Source: RYN-124 sp033851845
Lineage (GTDB): Bacteria; Actinomycetota; Actinomycetes; Mycobacteriales; SCTD01
Length of the DNA: 5,465 bases
Reading direction: 5' to 3'
Assembly: GCA_033851845.1 (NCBI GenBank)
Contig: JAWWOH010000050.1
Coordinates: 1 to 5,465 of the forward strand
The first letter of the stretch is position 1; each line of letters starts with the position of its first letter. Below, in pieces: positions 5,412-5,465 of the stretch. Both the position numbers and the translations under genes were made by a program. The notes under the pieces were generated by a model. It was not told the DNA's origin and made no database searches. It saw only the letters and a list, made by a program, of their open reading frames with translations.

Positions 5412-5465
5412 TCAGCCCTCGTCGAGGCGGGCGCGCAGCGCCTCGCGCTCGGCTGCTCGTCGCTC
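5412..5465 (-). CDS. C-terminus of a convergent gene (5' part outside window)
   Basis: On the minus strand the right edge reads an open frame ERRAAEREALRARLDEG and then TGA at 5412-5414. Fourteen of 17 codons end in G or C, and the peptide is a highly charged Arg/Glu/Ala helix typical of a C-terminal coiled-coil or helical tail. The stop lies four bases from the stop of the secreted protein, a tight convergent arrangement. Too little is visible to name a family, and a chance open frame cannot be excluded. Confidence 0.45.
   Translation of the reverse strand, partial: ERRAAEREALRARLDEG

Noticed and set aside
5423..5445. 7-bp inverted repeat CGAGGCG/CGCCTCG beyond the secreted protein gene as a terminator
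   Set aside because: It has a nine-base loop and no T-run, and it falls inside the probable convergent coding frame. Arg/Glu/Ala codons in high-GC DNA produce such repeats easily.

Overview
The window looks like chromosome of a high-GC actinobacterium (Actinomycetota). Base composition is about 70 % G+C, codons end mostly in G or C, GTG starts are frequent, and the gene types fit: a menaquinone side-chain reductase next to menG, an F420-type luciferase-like oxidoreductase, and a promoter that may give a leaderless message. The genus cannot be fixed from this sequence. I see no mobile element, CRISPR array, tRNA or rRNA.

Left part, minus strand (1-1913): menG (demethylmenaquinone methyltransferase) is followed, 179 bp downstream in transcription order, by a geranylgeranyl-reductase-family flavoprotein of the MenJ type that runs off the left edge. 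The gap between them carries a near-perfect Rex-type operator (TGTGAA-N4-TTCACA), a plausible -10 box and a ribosome binding site. This suggests that the reductase, and whatever lies beyond the left edge, has its own NADH/NAD+-controlled promoter.

Middle (1914-2244): a 13-bp GC hairpin whose minus-strand transcript has a cUUCGg tetraloop lies behind a previously unlisted 56-codon minus-strand ORF (1997-2167). The start of this ORF lies in the least GC-rich part of the window. Its function is unknown.

Right part, plus strand (2245-5407): a 655-residue protein joins a complete F420-type LLM oxidoreductase (about residues 1-335) to a complete nine-helix UbiA/MenA-type prenyltransferase (about 365-655). 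It shares one base (TGATG) with a CPBP-family intramembrane protease gene. After 128 bp comes a small secreted four-cysteine protein. The last 54 bp hold the C-terminus of a convergent minus-strand gene.

Together the window holds three late menaquinone steps: prenylation (the MenA-like domain), ring methylation (MenG) and isoprenoid-tail reduction (MenJ-like). The most unusual item is the oxidoreductase-prenyltransferase fusion with a translationally coupled CPBP protein. The clearest regulatory item is the Rex-like operator in front of the reductase gene.
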